NCBI GenBank assembly: GCA_902790015.1
Contig: CADAQF010000010.1
Span: 1-55,352, forward strand
Source: an uncultured Eubacteriales bacterium
Lineage (GTDB): Bacteria; Bacillota; Clostridia; Christensenellales; Aristaeellaceae
Length of the DNA: 55,352 bases
Direction: 5' to 3'
The first letter of the stretch is position 1. Each line of letters opens with the position of its first letter. Of the stretch, positions 20,118 through 29,929 are shown piece by piece. The position numbers and the translations under genes were made by a program. The notes beneath the pieces were generated by a model. The model had not been told where the DNA came from, did not search any database, and saw only the letters and a list, made by a program, of their open reading frames with translations.

Positions 20118-21374
20118 ATGCTTCTGACAGATTATGCCGCTTTTTCCCAGAATGGGGCTGACTGGTCGCGCGCCTTTGCCGAAGCGCTTAAGCAGCTGCG
20201 AAAAGACGGCGGCGGGGTGCTGACCGTCCCCGCGGGGGACTACCCCACCGGCCCGATCGAGCTTTTCAGCCATGTGACGCTGGAGATCCAGTCCGGCGCG
20301 CGCGTCCGCTTTCTGCAGGATGCGGACGCCTTTCCCCTGGTGGAGCTTGAATTCGAGGGCATTCCCGGGCTGTGCTACAAGCCGTGTCTGTACGCCAAAG
20401 ATCAGCAGGATATCGCCGTCACCGGCTACGGCGCGCTGGACGGCCAGGGCGAATACTGGTGGAAGCAGAAAAGGGAGGGCACGCTTTCCTATCCCCGGCC
20501 CTATCTGGTCTGCTTTGATTCCTGCCGGAACGTCACCCTGGAAAATGTCACGCTGACGCAGTCCCCCTGCTGGACCGTGCACCCGCTGCGCTGCGATCAC
20601 GTGGTCATCCGGGGGCTGCACATTTTAAACCCCGCCGATTCCCCCAACACCGACGGCATCGACCCCGACGGGTGCCGCAACGTCCGCATTCTGGACTGCA
20701 CGATCGATGTGGGCGACGACTGCATCGCCATCAAGTCCGGCACGGAGGATACGGTGAACCCGTCCCCGTCCGAATACATCCTGATCAATAACTGCCATTT
20801 CCTGCACGGGCACGGCGGCGTCGTGATGGGCAGCGAAATGTCGGGCGGGATACGGAACGTCCTGGTGTCCGACTGCCTGTTCTATGAGACCGACCGGGGC
20901 GTGCGCCTCAAGACCCGCCGGGGCCGCGGCGCCCAGGTGGAGGGCATCCAGCTGAGCAACCTGGTGATGGAAAAGGTCATGTGCCCGTTTGTGTTCAACA
21001 TGTATTATTTCTGCGGCAAGGGCGGCAAGCTGCCCCAAGTGCAGGACAAGGGCCCGCGCCCCGTGACCGCCATGACGCCCTCCCTGTCGGACGTGCGGAT
21101 TTCGGGTGTGACCGCCCGCAAGTGCGGCGCCTGTGCCGGCTTCTTCTATGGCCTGCCCGAAATGCCCGTGCAGGGCGTCACGATGAGGGACGTGCTGGTG
21201 GAAATGGATGAAAACGCTGCGCCCGGCCTCCCGGCCATGATGACGGACTGCCCCGAAATGAAGGGCCGGGGCTTTTACCTGCGCAATGCCGTGGACGTGG
21301 ATCTGAGCGGCGTGCGCGTCAAAAACGTGCAGGGACCCCTGTATGACCTGGACGAAAGCGTCCGGCTGCTTTAA
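20118..21374 (+). CDS. Glycoside hydrolase family 28 (polygalacturonase type)
   Basis: The 418-residue protein is a right-handed beta-helix hydrolase with all GH28 signatures: NTDG at 177-180, the two catalytic Asp residues in GDD at 199-201, GHG with His232, and RLK at 263-265 in place of the common RIK. It lacks a signal peptide, so it likely acts in the cytoplasm on imported pectin oligosaccharides or rhamnogalacturonan fragments. AGGGAGG stands about ten bases before ATG 20118. It lies between nucleotide and RNA metabolism genes, not in a pectin cluster. Confidence 0.9.
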   Translation: MLLTDYAAFSQNGADWSRAFAEALKQLRKDGGGVLTVPAGDYPTGPIELFSHVTLEIQSGARVRFLQDADAFPLVELEFEGIPGLCYKPCLYAKDQQDIAVTGYGALDGQGEYWWKQKREGTLSYPRPYLVCFDSCRNVTLENVTLTQSPCWTVHPLRCDHVVIRGLHILNPADSPNTDGIDPDGCRNVRILDCTIDVGDDCIAIKSGTEDTVNPSPSEYILINNCHFLHGHGGVVMGSEMSGGIRNVLVSDCLFYETDRGVRLKTRRGRGAQVEGIQLSNLVMEKVMCPFVFNMYYFCGKGGKLPQVQDKGPRPVTAMTPSLSDVRISGVTARKCGACAGFFYGLPEMPVQGVTMRDVLVEMDENAAPGLPAMMTDCPEMKGRGFYLRNAVDVDLSGVRVKNVQGPLYDLDESVRLL

Positions 21375-21390
21375 GAGAAGGATTTGACAT

Positions 21391-22572
21391 ATGATCCAGC
21401 TGCTTTGGGAAAAACGGAAGGGGCTCAACGAGTTCGCCCTGGTAAGCGGCGGAAAGCTGACCGATTACCGCGTCTTCCCGGACGAGGGCGTGTTTCCCGA
21501 GCAGGTCTACCTGGCGAAGGTGGACCGTATCGCCCGGGGCATGGGCGCAGCCTTTCTGCGTCTTCCCGGGGATATCCCCGGCTTTCTCCCGCTGGCCGAA
21601 GCGAAGGAGCCGCTGGCCGGCGGGCAGCTGGTGCCCGTACAGGTCAAAAAACCCCCCGTGGGGGATAAGGCCGCGTACCTGACGCAGGATATATCCCTGG
21701 CGGGCCGGTATCTGATACTGCTCCCCATGTCCTCCAGGGCCGCGGTTTCCTCCCGCGTGACCGATCTCAAGCAGAAGGAACGGCTTCTTGAAATCGCCCG
21801 GGCGCTCAGGCCGGACGGTATGGGCCTGATCCTCCGCCGGGAAAGCGCGGGGGCGGCTCACGAACAGCTGACCCGGGAGCTTCAGCGTCTTTCGAACCTG
21901 TGGGACAGCCTGACCGGCCTGCTAAAAAAATCCGCCGCTCCCGCCCTTTTATGGAACGGCCGGCCCCCGCTTGAGCGGGCGCTGGAGGACTGGGAACAGG
22001 CGGACCAACTGACCGCCGACGACGAAAGCCTGCGCGCGCAGTGCGAAGGCATGTCCTTTCAGTACCACCCCGAGCCCTTTTCCCTGTTTTCCGTACGGGA
22101 GCAGCGAAGCAGGCTGCTGGCCCGCAGGGTGTGGCTGCCCTCCGGAGGATATCTGGTGGTGGATCCCTGCGAGGCGCTGACCGTGATCGACGTGAACACC
22201 GGCAAAGCGCCCGCCCGGGGCAAGGACCGGGAAGAGCTGTTCCTTAAGACCAATCTGGAGGCCGTCCGGGTGATCGGAAGGCTTTTGCGGGTCCGGGGCG
22301 TCGGCGGCATCATCGTGATCGATCTGATCGACATGGAGCGGGAAGCCTCCCGCGCCCGGGTACTGGAGGAGATGAACCTTGTCGTCCTGACCGACCCTGT
22401 CAAGTGCGTGGTGCACGGCTTCACCTCCCTGGGCCTTTTAGAAATGACCCGGAAGAAGACGGACGTTGCCCCCTGTCATCATCAAACACAGGCCACGCCC
22501 TGCCCACACTGCGGCGGAACGGGCCTTATTGCGGAAGGAAACGCTCATGATACAGAAAATCTCCCAGGCTGA
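21391..22572 (+). CDS. rng: Ribonuclease E/G family (RNase G)
   Basis: The 393-residue product has an N-terminal S1-like part (VYLAKVDRIARGMGAAFLRL) and the catalytic DNase I-like core: VDPCEALTVIDVNTGK and IIVIDLIDMEREASRARVLE carry the acidic metal-binding residues. LLEMTRKK follows. It ends with a small Cys-rich tail (TPCPHCGGTGLI), like the zinc-link region of the family. It is shorter than E. coli RNase G (about 490), within the range of clostridial homologues. It processes rRNA and decays mRNA. Its end overlaps miaB by 26 bases. Confidence 0.9.
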   Translation: MIQLLWEKRKGLNEFALVSGGKLTDYRVFPDEGVFPEQVYLAKVDRIARGMGAAFLRLPGDIPGFLPLAEAKEPLAGGQLVPVQVKKPPVGDKAAYLTQDISLAGRYLILLPMSSRAAVSSRVTDLKQKERLLEIARALRPDGMGLILRRESAGAAHEQLTRELQRLSNLWDSLTGLLKKSAAPALLWNGRPPLERALEDWEQADQLTADDESLRAQCEGMSFQYHPEPFSLFSVREQRSRLLARRVWLPSGGYLVVDPCEALTVIDVNTGKAPARGKDREELFLKTNLEAVRVIGRLLRVRGVGGIIVIDLIDMEREASRARVLEEMNLVVLTDPVKCVVHGFTSLGLLEMTRKKTDVAPCHHQTQATPCPHCGGTGLIAEGNAHDTENLPG

Positions 22573-23944
22573 GCTGGACCGGCAGCAGGCCTATGCCCGG
22601 GCCTTCTCCTCTCTGCCCGACCGGCCCAGGACCTACCATATCGTCACCTACGGCTGCCAGATGAACGCGCACGATTCCGAGAAGCTGGCCGGCATGCTGG
22701 AGGATATGGGCCTGACCCGCGCCCCCACCCGGGAGGAAGCGGATTTTGTGCTGCACAACACCTGCTGCATCCGTGACAACGCCGAACGAAAGGCCCTGGG
22801 CAACGTGACCTGGCTCAAGGAGATCAAGAAGGAAAGGCCTTCCCTTTTGATCGGCGTGTGCGGCTGCATGGTGCAGGAGAAGGGCATGGCCGAGCGCATC
22901 CTGAACCAATACCCCTTCATCGACCTGGCTTTCGGCACGGGCAACCTGCACGAGCTGCCCGGGCTTTTATTCAGGGCCGCTCAGGAAAGGAGCCGCGTGG
23001 TGGCCGTGCCGCAGGAGCAGTCCACCATCGCCGAGGGCCTGCCCATCCGCCGGGAAAGCCCTTATCAGGCCTATGTGACCATCATGTACGGGTGCAACAA
23101 TTTCTGCACCTACTGCATCGTTCCCTATGTGCGCGGAAGGGAGCGGTCCCGCACGCCCGAGGACATCCTGCGGGACGTGGAGGGGCTGGTGAAGGCCGGC
23201 ACCCAGGAAATCATGCTGCTGGGGCAGAACGTCAATTCCTACGGAAAGGAACTGCCCGGCGGCTGGACGTTTGCCCGGCTTTTGTCCGAGGCGGCGAAAA
23301 CCGGCATCCCCCGCATCCGCTTCATGACCTCCCACCCCAAGGACCTGACCGACGAGCTGATCCGCGTGATCGCGGACACGCCCGCGGTGCAGCGGCACTT
23401 CCATTTGCCCGCCCAGTCGGGCAGCGACCGCGTGCTTAAAGCCATGAACCGCTATTATAACCGCGCCCAGTACCTGGACCGCGCCAGGGCCCTGCGCGAA
23501 GCTGTGCCCGACATCGGCCTTACGACCGACCTGATCGTGGCCTTCCCCGGGGAAACCGAGGCGGAGTTCGAGGACACCCTGTCGCTGGTGGAGACCGTGG
23601 ACTATGACAGCGCCTTCACCTTCATCTACAGCCCCCGGGTGGGCACTCCCGCCGCCGCCCTGCCCGACCAGATCCCTCCGGACGTTGCCGCCGAAAGGAT
23701 CGACCGGCTGATCAAGGCCCAGGAAAAACACACCGAAGCCCGGCTGAACAGCCTGATCGGCACCCGGCAGGAGGTGCTGGTCACAGACCGCTCCCGCCGG
23801 GACGAAACCATGATGACCGGCAAATGCGGCCGGAACATCAACATCAACTTCGAAGGCGCCCCGGGGGATCTGGGAAGGATACTGCCCGTTCAGGTCACCT
23901 CCGCCGGAAAAACCACCCTGCGGGGAATCAGACTGGAGGATTGA
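22547..23944 (+). CDS. miaB: tRNA-2-methylthio-N6-dimethylallyladenosine synthase
   Basis: This radical-SAM methylthiotransferase adds the 2-methylthio group to i6A37 of tRNAs, the step after MiaA. From ATG 22547 (GGAAGGA upstream) it has 465 residues. The N-terminal UPF0004 domain holds the first cluster cysteines (Cys37 in YGCQMN, then NTCCIR and GVCGCM). The radical-SAM cluster is Cys183-X3-Cys187-X2-Cys190 in YGCNNFCTYCIVPYVRGRERSR. A TRAM domain ends the protein. The longer frame from 22466 lies inside rng. The order miaB-ricA-mutS-mutL-miaA matches Bacillus-type chromosomes. Confidence 0.96.
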   Translation: MIQKISQAELDRQQAYARAFSSLPDRPRTYHIVTYGCQMNAHDSEKLAGMLEDMGLTRAPTREEADFVLHNTCCIRDNAERKALGNVTWLKEIKKERPSLLIGVCGCMVQEKGMAERILNQYPFIDLAFGTGNLHELPGLLFRAAQERSRVVAVPQEQSTIAEGLPIRRESPYQAYVTIMYGCNNFCTYCIVPYVRGRERSRTPEDILRDVEGLVKAGTQEIMLLGQNVNSYGKELPGGWTFARLLSEAAKTGIPRIRFMTSHPKDLTDELIRVIADTPAVQRHFHLPAQSGSDRVLKAMNRYYNRAQYLDRARALREAVPDIGLTTDLIVAFPGETEAEFEDTLSLVETVDYDSAFTFIYSPRVGTPAAALPDQIPPDVAAERIDRLIKAQEKHTEARLNSLIGTRQEVLVTDRSRRDETMMTGKCGRNININFEGAPGDLGRILPVQVTSAGKTTLRGIRLED

Positions 23945-23946
23945 CC

Positions 23947-24360
23947 ATGTCCATGCGTGAAGACGTCATACAAAAAGCCCGGGAGCTGGCGGAGCTGATC
24001 CGCGTGAGCCCCGAATACATCTGCCTGCAGGCCACCCGCGAAGCCGTCCGCCAGGAGGAGGAGCTTAACGACCTGCTGCGTGAATACGAGGCCAAGCAGC
24101 ATCTGATCCGGCTGCTGTCAAGGGCCGAATCCCCCGATTACGACCGCGTGCTGGCCGTATCCCGCGAGACCGACGAGCTCAGGGAGCAATACCTGGCCCA
24201 TCCGCTGGTGCAGGCGTCCGCGCACGCCGAAAAAGACTATAACGCCCTGATGAACGCCGTGCAGCAGGAGCTTAATAAGCTGCTGGACGCTGACTTCTCG
24301 TCCGTTTCCGGCTGCTCGGGCAGCTGTGCCGGCTGCTCCGGCTGCTCGGGCGCTGAATAA
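23947..24360 (+). CDS. YlbF/YmcA-family protein (RicA-like) with Cys-rich tail
   Basis: The 137-residue protein is a mostly alpha-helical Com_YlbF/YmcA homologue (REDVIQKARELAELIRVSPEY, EKDYNALMNAVQQELNKLL). In Bacillus such proteins form the Ric (Y) complex that binds [4Fe-4S] clusters and directs RNase Y to mRNAs. Here the C-terminus holds four cysteines at 123, 127, 130 and 133 (CX3CX2CX2C) in a Gly/Ser-rich tail, suitable for a cluster. It starts two bases after miaB with GGAGG upstream. The miaB-ymcA neighbourhood of B. subtilis supports RicA over YlbF/RicF, but the assignment among paralogues is not certain. Confidence 0.82.
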   Translation: MSMREDVIQKARELAELIRVSPEYICLQATREAVRQEEELNDLLREYEAKQHLIRLLSRAESPDYDRVLAVSRETDELREQYLAHPLVQASAHAEKDYNALMNAVQQELNKLLDADFSSVSGCSGSCAGCSGCSGAE

Positions 24361-24406
24361 AAACAGGCCCCGGTTATACCCGTATTAAGAAAGGCAGATC
24401 CGCTCC

Positions 24407-27001
24407 ATGGCCACGCTTTCCCCGATGATGCAGCAATATATGCGCATCAAACAGAACAACCCCGAACCCCTGCTGTTTTTCAGGGTCGGGGATTTTTACG
24501 AGATGTTCTTTGACGACGCCCTGACCGCCAGCCGGGAGCTGGAGCTTACCCTGACCGGAAAGGACTGCGGCCTGGAGGAAAGAGCGCCCATGGCCGGCGT
24601 ACCCTATCACGCGGTGGATACTTACGTCACCCGCCTGATCGAAAAAGGCTACAAGGTCGCCATCTGCGAACAGCTGGAGGATCCCCGCACCGCCAAGGGG
24701 CTGGTGGACCGGGACATCATCCGCATCATCACCCCCGGCACCCTGACCGACGCGGCCTATATCGGGGAAAAGCGGAACAATTACCTGCTGTCCGTCCACC
24801 TGACCGGCAAAAAGGCGGGCTTAAGCTGGTGCGACGTTTCCACCGGCGAAATGTACGCCCGCGTTATCCAGAATACAGAAAAGGACCTGCGCGGCGCCCT
24901 GTCCGGCATCGGCGCCAGCGAGATCATCACCAACGACAAAGCCGCGCTGGAAAAAACGGCGCAGGTGCTATGTTCGTCCTGCCCCGCCGCCCGCTTCCAT
25001 CAGCAGGAAGCGAAGGCCCAGCTTTTCAGCCATTTCGGCGTAAGCTCCCTGACCGCCCTGGGGCTGGACGCGGGAATGGCCCCCGCGGTAGGGGCGGCCG
25101 GCGCGCTGATGAGCTACCTGAGCGACACGCAGAAAAACGCCCTGTCCCATATAACCCGGCTTTCCGTCGTTTCCTCCGCGGACACCATGCCGCTGGACGC
25201 CGCCACCCTGCGGAATCTGGAGCTTGTATCCACCCTGCAGGGACAGAGCGGGCCGGGAAGCCTTTTGTCCGTGCTGGACCGGACGGTGACGGCCATGGGC
25301 GGGCGGCTCATGCGCAGCGTCGTGGAGCAGCCCCTGGTCAACCCCGATCTGATCCGGGAAAGGCTGGACGGCGTGGAGGCGCTGTTCCGCCAGCCGGTTT
25401 TGTCCGAGGAGCTCCAGGAATGCCTGCGGCAGGTTTACGACATGGAGCGCCTGCTGTCCAAAGTGTCCTACGGAACGCTGAACCCGAGGGACTGCCTGTC
25501 TTTAAATCGGTCGCTCAGGCAGGTGCCGAAGGTTTTGTCCCTGCTTGAGGCCGTGGGAGGAGACGCGCTGCAGGCGGTCAACAGCCTGCTGGACCCGGTG
25601 GAGGAGCTGGAAAGCCTGATGTCCGCCGCCCTGTCCGAGGACGCTCCCCTGTCCCCGATGGACCCGGGCGTCATCCGGGAAGGCTACAGCCCGGAGCTGG
25701 ACAGCTGCCGCCAGGCCGCCACCCAGGGCAAGCAGTGGCTGTTGGACCTGGAGACCCGGGAACGCAATGAAACTGGCATCAAAAACCTGCGCATCCAGTA
25801 TAACCGGGTTTTCGGCTATTATATCGAGGTCACCAAATCCAATTACGCCCTGGTGCCGGACCGGTATATCCGCCGCCAGACGCTTGCCAGCGCCGAGCGC
25901 TTCACCACCGAGGAGCTTAAAAACCTGGAGGCCAAAATCACCGGGGCGGACGAGGAAGCGCAGAAGCTCGAATACAGCCTGTTTGACGATATCCGCAAGG
26001 CCGTGTCCTCCCATATGGAGCGGCTGCAGCAGACCGCCAAGGGGCTAAAAACGCTGGACGTGCTGCTGTCTTTGGCGCAGGCGGCGCGGGAAAACAATTA
26101 TGTGCGTCCCTCCTTTAACGGGGAGGGCCGGCTTGATATCACCGAGGGCCGCCACCCGGTGGTGGAGGAAACCCTGCGGGACGAGCTGTTCGTGCCCAAC
26201 GACACCCACATGAGCCGGGAAAAGCGCATGCAGATCATCACCGGCCCCAACATGGCCGGAAAAAGCACCTATATGCGCCAGGTGGCGCTGATCGTGCTGA
26301 TGGCGCACATGGGCTCCTTCGTGCCCGCCCAGTCGGCGGATATCCCGCTGGTGGACGCCGTGTTCACCCGCATCGGCGCTTCGGACAACCTGGCCGCCGG
26401 CCAGTCCACCTTCATGGTGGAAATGAGCGAGATGGCCTACATCCTGCGCAACGCCACCGAAAAATCCCTGGTGATCCTGGACGAGATCGGCCGGGGCACC
26501 AGCACCTTTGACGGGCTTTCCATCGCCTGGGCGGCGGTCGAATACCTGGCGGATCCGAAAAAATCCGGGGCGCTGACGCTCTTTGCCACGCACTATCACG
26601 AGCTTTCCGAGCTGGAAGGCCGTCTGGACGGAGTGTGCAATTTCTGTGTGGCGGTCAAGGAGCACGGGGAGGAGGTCATCTTCCTGCGCAAGATCACGCC
26701 CGGCGGGGCAGATAAGTCCTTCGGCATCTACGTGGCCCGCCTGGCCGGGGTGCCAAGGGCCGTAGTCGCGCGCGCGCAGGAAATCGAAGCGCGGCTTACC
26801 GTGCACGACCTGACGCAGAACAGCATCGGCCAGAGCATCCTGGACCCGCAGAAGGGCCGGAAAAACGAGCAGGTTTCCCTCATGCAGCTGGACAAGACGG
26901 CCTTCATCACCGAGATCCAGCAGCTGGACGTGCTGGCCATGACCCCCATGGACGCGCTGAACAGGCTGTACCTGCTGAAGGAAAAGGCATTGCAGCTATA
27001 A
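24407..27001 (+). CDS. mutS: DNA mismatch repair protein MutS
   Basis: The 864-residue protein recognises mismatches. It carries the N-terminal mismatch-reading motif FFRVGDFYEMFFDDA (Phe and Glu of FYE contact the mispair), a central lever/clamp region (LETRERNETGIKNLRIQYNRVFGYYIEVTK), and the C-terminal ABC-type ATPase. In the ATPase, Walker A is GPNMAGKS near 613, the STFMVEM signature follows, and Walker B/ST-x-D reads LVILDEIGRGTSTFDG. Length is normal for MutS1. AAGAAAGG precedes ATG 24407. mutL follows nine bases later. Confidence 0.98.
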   Translation: MATLSPMMQQYMRIKQNNPEPLLFFRVGDFYEMFFDDALTASRELELTLTGKDCGLEERAPMAGVPYHAVDTYVTRLIEKGYKVAICEQLEDPRTAKGLVDRDIIRIITPGTLTDAAYIGEKRNNYLLSVHLTGKKAGLSWCDVSTGEMYARVIQNTEKDLRGALSGIGASEIITNDKAALEKTAQVLCSSCPAARFHQQEAKAQLFSHFGVSSLTALGLDAGMAPAVGAAGALMSYLSDTQKNALSHITRLSVVSSADTMPLDAATLRNLELVSTLQGQSGPGSLLSVLDRTVTAMGGRLMRSVVEQPLVNPDLIRERLDGVEALFRQPVLSEELQECLRQVYDMERLLSKVSYGTLNPRDCLSLNRSLRQVPKVLSLLEAVGGDALQAVNSLLDPVEELESLMSAALSEDAPLSPMDPGVIREGYSPELDSCRQAATQGKQWLLDLETRERNETGIKNLRIQYNRVFGYYIEVTKSNYALVPDRYIRRQTLASAERFTTEELKNLEAKITGADEEAQKLEYSLFDDIRKAVSSHMERLQQTAKGLKTLDVLLSLAQAARENNYVRPSFNGEGRLDITEGRHPVVEETLRDELFVPNDTHMSREKRMQIITGPNMAGKSTYMRQVALIVLMAHMGSFVPAQSADIPLVDAVFTRIGASDNLAAGQSTFMVEMSEMAYILRNATEKSLVILDEIGRGTSTFDGLSIAWAAVEYLADPKKSGALTLFATHYHELSELEGRLDGVCNFCVAVKEHGEEVIFLRKITPGGADKSFGIYVARLAGVPRAVVARAQEIEARLTVHDLTQNSIGQSILDPQKGRKNEQVSLMQLDKTAFITEIQQLDVLAMTPMDALNRLYLLKEKALQL

Positions 27002-27010
27002 GGAGCATAT

Positions 27011-28984
27011 ATGTCTGATAAACGTATTCTCGCTCTTCCGCCGGAGGTCATCGGCCAGATCGCCGCCGGCGAGGTGGTGGAGCGGCCCGCCGCCGCCGTC
27101 AAGGAGCTGGTGGAAAACGCCCTGGACGCCGGGGCGACCGCCGTCACCGTGGATATCCGGGAGGGCGGCGTCAGCCTCCTGCGCGTGACAGACAACGGCA
27201 GCGGCATCGACCAGCGGGACGTCCGCATGGCCTTTGAACGCCACGCCACCAGCAAGCTGCGCACGGCGCAGGAGCTTTCGGGCGTCGCGACGCTGGGCTT
27301 TCGCGGCGAGGCGCTGGCGTCCATCGCGGCGGTATCCCACGTCCGCCTGACTACCCGCACCGGGGACGCCGAAGCGGGCCTGGCCGTGCAGAACGACGGC
27401 GGGCAGATCACGGATATAAGGGAAGCCGCCTGTCCCCGCGGCACGTCCGTAACGGTGAAGGACCTTTTTTACAACGCGCCGGTGCGGAAAAAATTCCTGA
27501 AAAAGGCCTCCTTTGAAACCGCCGCGGTCACGGAGCTCATGACCCGCTTCATCCTGTCCCGGCCCGATATCGCCTTCCGCTATCAGGCGGACGGGCGGAA
27601 TATCTTCCAAAGCCCCGGCGACGGCAGGGAAGAAAGCGCCGTGCTGGCCGTGTTCGGGCTGGACGTGCTGCGCCTGATGACCCGGGTAAAGGGCACGATG
27701 AACGGGGTGGCCGTTTCCGGCTACGTCGGGGTGGGCGATCTGTCCCGCTCCAACCGCAGCCAGGAGTATTTTTTCCTGAACAACCGGGTCATGAAAAGCG
27801 CGCTGCTGGACAATGCCGTGGAAACCGCCTGCCACCAGCGGGTGATGATCGGCCGCTTCCCCATGTGCGTGCTGCACCTGACCATGCCCTTTGAAAACGC
27901 GGACGTGAACGTCCACCCCAATAAATGGGAGGTGCGCTTCCAGAACGAGTTTGCCGTGCGCGACGCCGTGGAGACCCTGGTGCGAGACGCCCTGGAACAG
28001 ACCCAGAAAAAGGACCTGCTGACCCCCCGGATGTATGACGATGAACGCCTGGCCCAGCGCCGCCAGCCAGAGGCCCGGGTCGAAGCGCGGCCCACCGCCG
28101 TTTCATCCGCACCTTCTCCCATGCCTGCGGCGGCACCCGCGGCATCCGCCGTGCCCGGGCCGGTTTCCAAAGCGCCCGCTGTATCCCCTGCCGTCCCCGA
28201 ACAAAAGCCTTCGGCCTCCCCCGTCTGGCAGCCCGCTCCCGCCCGGCCGGCCGCTTTTCACGCGCCGCGGCCCGTTTGGCAGACAGAAGAGGAAAAACCC
28301 GCGGCATCCCCCATTCCCGCACAGGGCGCAGACGCCGCACCGCCTCCGCAGGGGACGCCCGGTTCGCAGCCGGTGCAGGAGGAAATCCCTCATGCGCTGG
28401 AAAAACGGAAGGTGCGCGTGATCGGGGTTGCGTTCAAAACCTACATCCTGATGGAATGCGGGGAGGAGCTGATCCTGTGCGACCAGCATGCCGCCCACGA
28501 GCGCCTGCTGTATGAGCGCCTGCTGCGGGAAACCAAACAGGGCCCCGCCAGCCAGACGCTTATGATCCCCCGGGCCGTCCGCGTCAGCCATACGCAGATG
28601 GCCGCTTATGAGGATAACCGGGAGCTGCTGGAAAAGATCGGCTTCGACCTGTCGCCCTTTGGAGACGACACCCTGCAGCTGCGCGGCGTGCCCGTGGTGC
28701 TGGGCGCGCCGGAAGCGGAAGGCTGCCTGACCGACACGCTGGACGAGCTCTATCAGTACGGCCGGCTCGACAGCTACGACAAGACCCTGCGCATCGCCTC
28801 CGCCGCCTGCCGCCACGCGGTCAAGGGCGGGGAGGACGTTCCCCCGGAGGAGCTTTCCTGGCTGGTGGAGCAGATCCTGAACGGCGACATGCCGCCCACC
28901 TGCCCGCACGGAAGGCCCCTGATGGTGACCCTTTCCCACACCGAGCTGGACAAGCGTTTCCGCCGCATCCAGCAGGCAAAATAA
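27011..28984 (+). CDS. mutL: DNA mismatch repair endonuclease MutL
   Basis: The 657-residue protein has the GHKL ATPase domain at the N-terminus (KELVENALDAGAT, DNGSGI, ERHATSK, TLGFRGEAL). A Pro/Ala-rich, likely disordered linker spans about 345-460. The C-terminal dimerisation/endonuclease domain contains DQHAAHERLLYE at Asp491, the metal-binding DQHAX2EX4E motif of nicking MutL proteins, and CPHGRP. The organism therefore probably uses methyl-independent repair with MutL nicking and no MutH. AAGGAG lies six bases before ATG 27011. Confidence 0.98.
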   Translation: MSDKRILALPPEVIGQIAAGEVVERPAAAVKELVENALDAGATAVTVDIREGGVSLLRVTDNGSGIDQRDVRMAFERHATSKLRTAQELSGVATLGFRGEALASIAAVSHVRLTTRTGDAEAGLAVQNDGGQITDIREAACPRGTSVTVKDLFYNAPVRKKFLKKASFETAAVTELMTRFILSRPDIAFRYQADGRNIFQSPGDGREESAVLAVFGLDVLRLMTRVKGTMNGVAVSGYVGVGDLSRSNRSQEYFFLNNRVMKSALLDNAVETACHQRVMIGRFPMCVLHLTMPFENADVNVHPNKWEVRFQNEFAVRDAVETLVRDALEQTQKKDLLTPRMYDDERLAQRRQPEARVEARPTAVSSAPSPMPAAAPAASAVPGPVSKAPAVSPAVPEQKPSASPVWQPAPARPAAFHAPRPVWQTEEEKPAASPIPAQGADAAPPPQGTPGSQPVQEEIPHALEKRKVRVIGVAFKTYILMECGEELILCDQHAAHERLLYERLLRETKQGPASQTLMIPRAVRVSHTQMAAYEDNRELLEKIGFDLSPFGDDTLQLRGVPVVLGAPEAEGCLTDTLDELYQYGRLDSYDKTLRIASAACRHAVKGGEDVPPEELSWLVEQILNGDMPPTCPHGRPLMVTLSHTELDKRFRRIQQAK

Positions 28985-29002
28985 AACCGGAACATCTGAT
29001 TT

Positions 29003-29929
29003 ATGAGCAAGAAAACCGTGCTGGGCTTTGTCGGCCCTACCGCCAGCGGAAAAACCGCCCTGTCCATCGCCATGGCACAGGCCGTCAAAGGGCATATCCT
29101 CTGCATGGACTCCATGCAGGTATACCGGGGCATGGACATCGGCACTGCCAAGCCCACCCGTGAGGAGCAGGCGCAGGCCCCCCATCACCTGCTGGACCTG
29201 GCGGAGCCTGCGCAGCCCTTCTCCGTGGCGGATTATCAGCGTCTGGCCCAGCCCCTGCTGGAAGAACTGCCCCATCCCATCCTCGTGGGCGGGACGGGCC
29301 TTTATCTGAAGGCGGTCTCCTATCCGATGAGCCTGGGCAGCACCGTGAGCGACCCGCAGGTCCGCGCCCGGTATCAGGCTATAGCGGACACGCAGGGAAA
29401 CGAAGCCCTTCACCGGATCCTGGAACAGCGTGACCCGGTTTCCGCCGACCGGCTCCACCAAAACGACACCCGGCGGGTCATCCGCGCCCTTGAGGTGCTG
29501 GAGCTTACCGGAAAGCCCTTTTCCGCCCAGCGGCTGCCGGAGGAGGAAGCATCCCCCTTCCGCTTCGCGCTGTTCGCGCTTGACTGGGAACGGGACGTCC
29601 TCTATCGGCGGATCAACCTCAGGGTGGATCAGATGCTCAAAGACGGGCTTATGGAAGAGGTCGCGGCGCTCAAGGACGCCGGCGTCCCGCGGGACGCTCA
29701 GGCCATGCAGGGCCTGGGCTACAAAGAGCTGTTGGCTCATTTTGACGGTGAGATGACCCTGGAAGAAACGGTGGAGCTGATCAAACGCCGCACCCGTAAT
29801 TACGCCAAGCGGCAGCTGACCTGGTTCCGCGCGGATGCCCGCGTTCACTGGCTGCCCGCGGCGGAAGGCCGTCTGCCTGGGCTCAACGATATCATGCGCA
29901 TACTGGAGGAAGAACACATTGACCCCTGA
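29003..29929 (+). CDS. miaA: tRNA dimethylallyltransferase
   Basis: The 308-residue enzyme transfers dimethylallyl to A37 of tRNAs reading UNN codons, making the substrate of MiaB encoded upstream. The P-loop GPTASGKTALS (about residues 11-21), the DSMQVYRGMDIGTAKP motif and the late QGLGYKELLAHFDGEM and RRTRNYAKRQLTWFR blocks are all present. The ribosome binding site is weak, consistent with coupling to mutL 18 bases upstream. Its end overlaps the next start by 11 bases. Confidence 0.97.
   Translation: MSKKTVLGFVGPTASGKTALSIAMAQAVKGHILCMDSMQVYRGMDIGTAKPTREEQAQAPHHLLDLAEPAQPFSVADYQRLAQPLLEELPHPILVGGTGLYLKAVSYPMSLGSTVSDPQVRARYQAIADTQGNEALHRILEQRDPVSADRLHQNDTRRVIRALEVLELTGKPFSAQRLPEEEASPFRFALFALDWERDVLYRRINLRVDQMLKDGLMEEVAALKDAGVPRDAQAMQGLGYKELLAHFDGEMTLEETVELIKRRTRNYAKRQLTWFRADARVHWLPAAEGRLPGLNDIMRILEEEHIDP

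Noticed and set aside
19076..20621. Upstream half of an 841-residue minus-strand frame continuing the mobile-element remnant.
   Set aside because: Beyond about 19075 the translation is a shadow of the nucleotidase and GH28 genes; the resemblance to polyvalent proteins stops there.
28080..28400. Pro/Ala-rich low-complexity region taken at first as a separate gene or repeat array.
   Set aside because: It is the flexible linker between the ATPase and endonuclease domains of MutL, in frame and of usual position.
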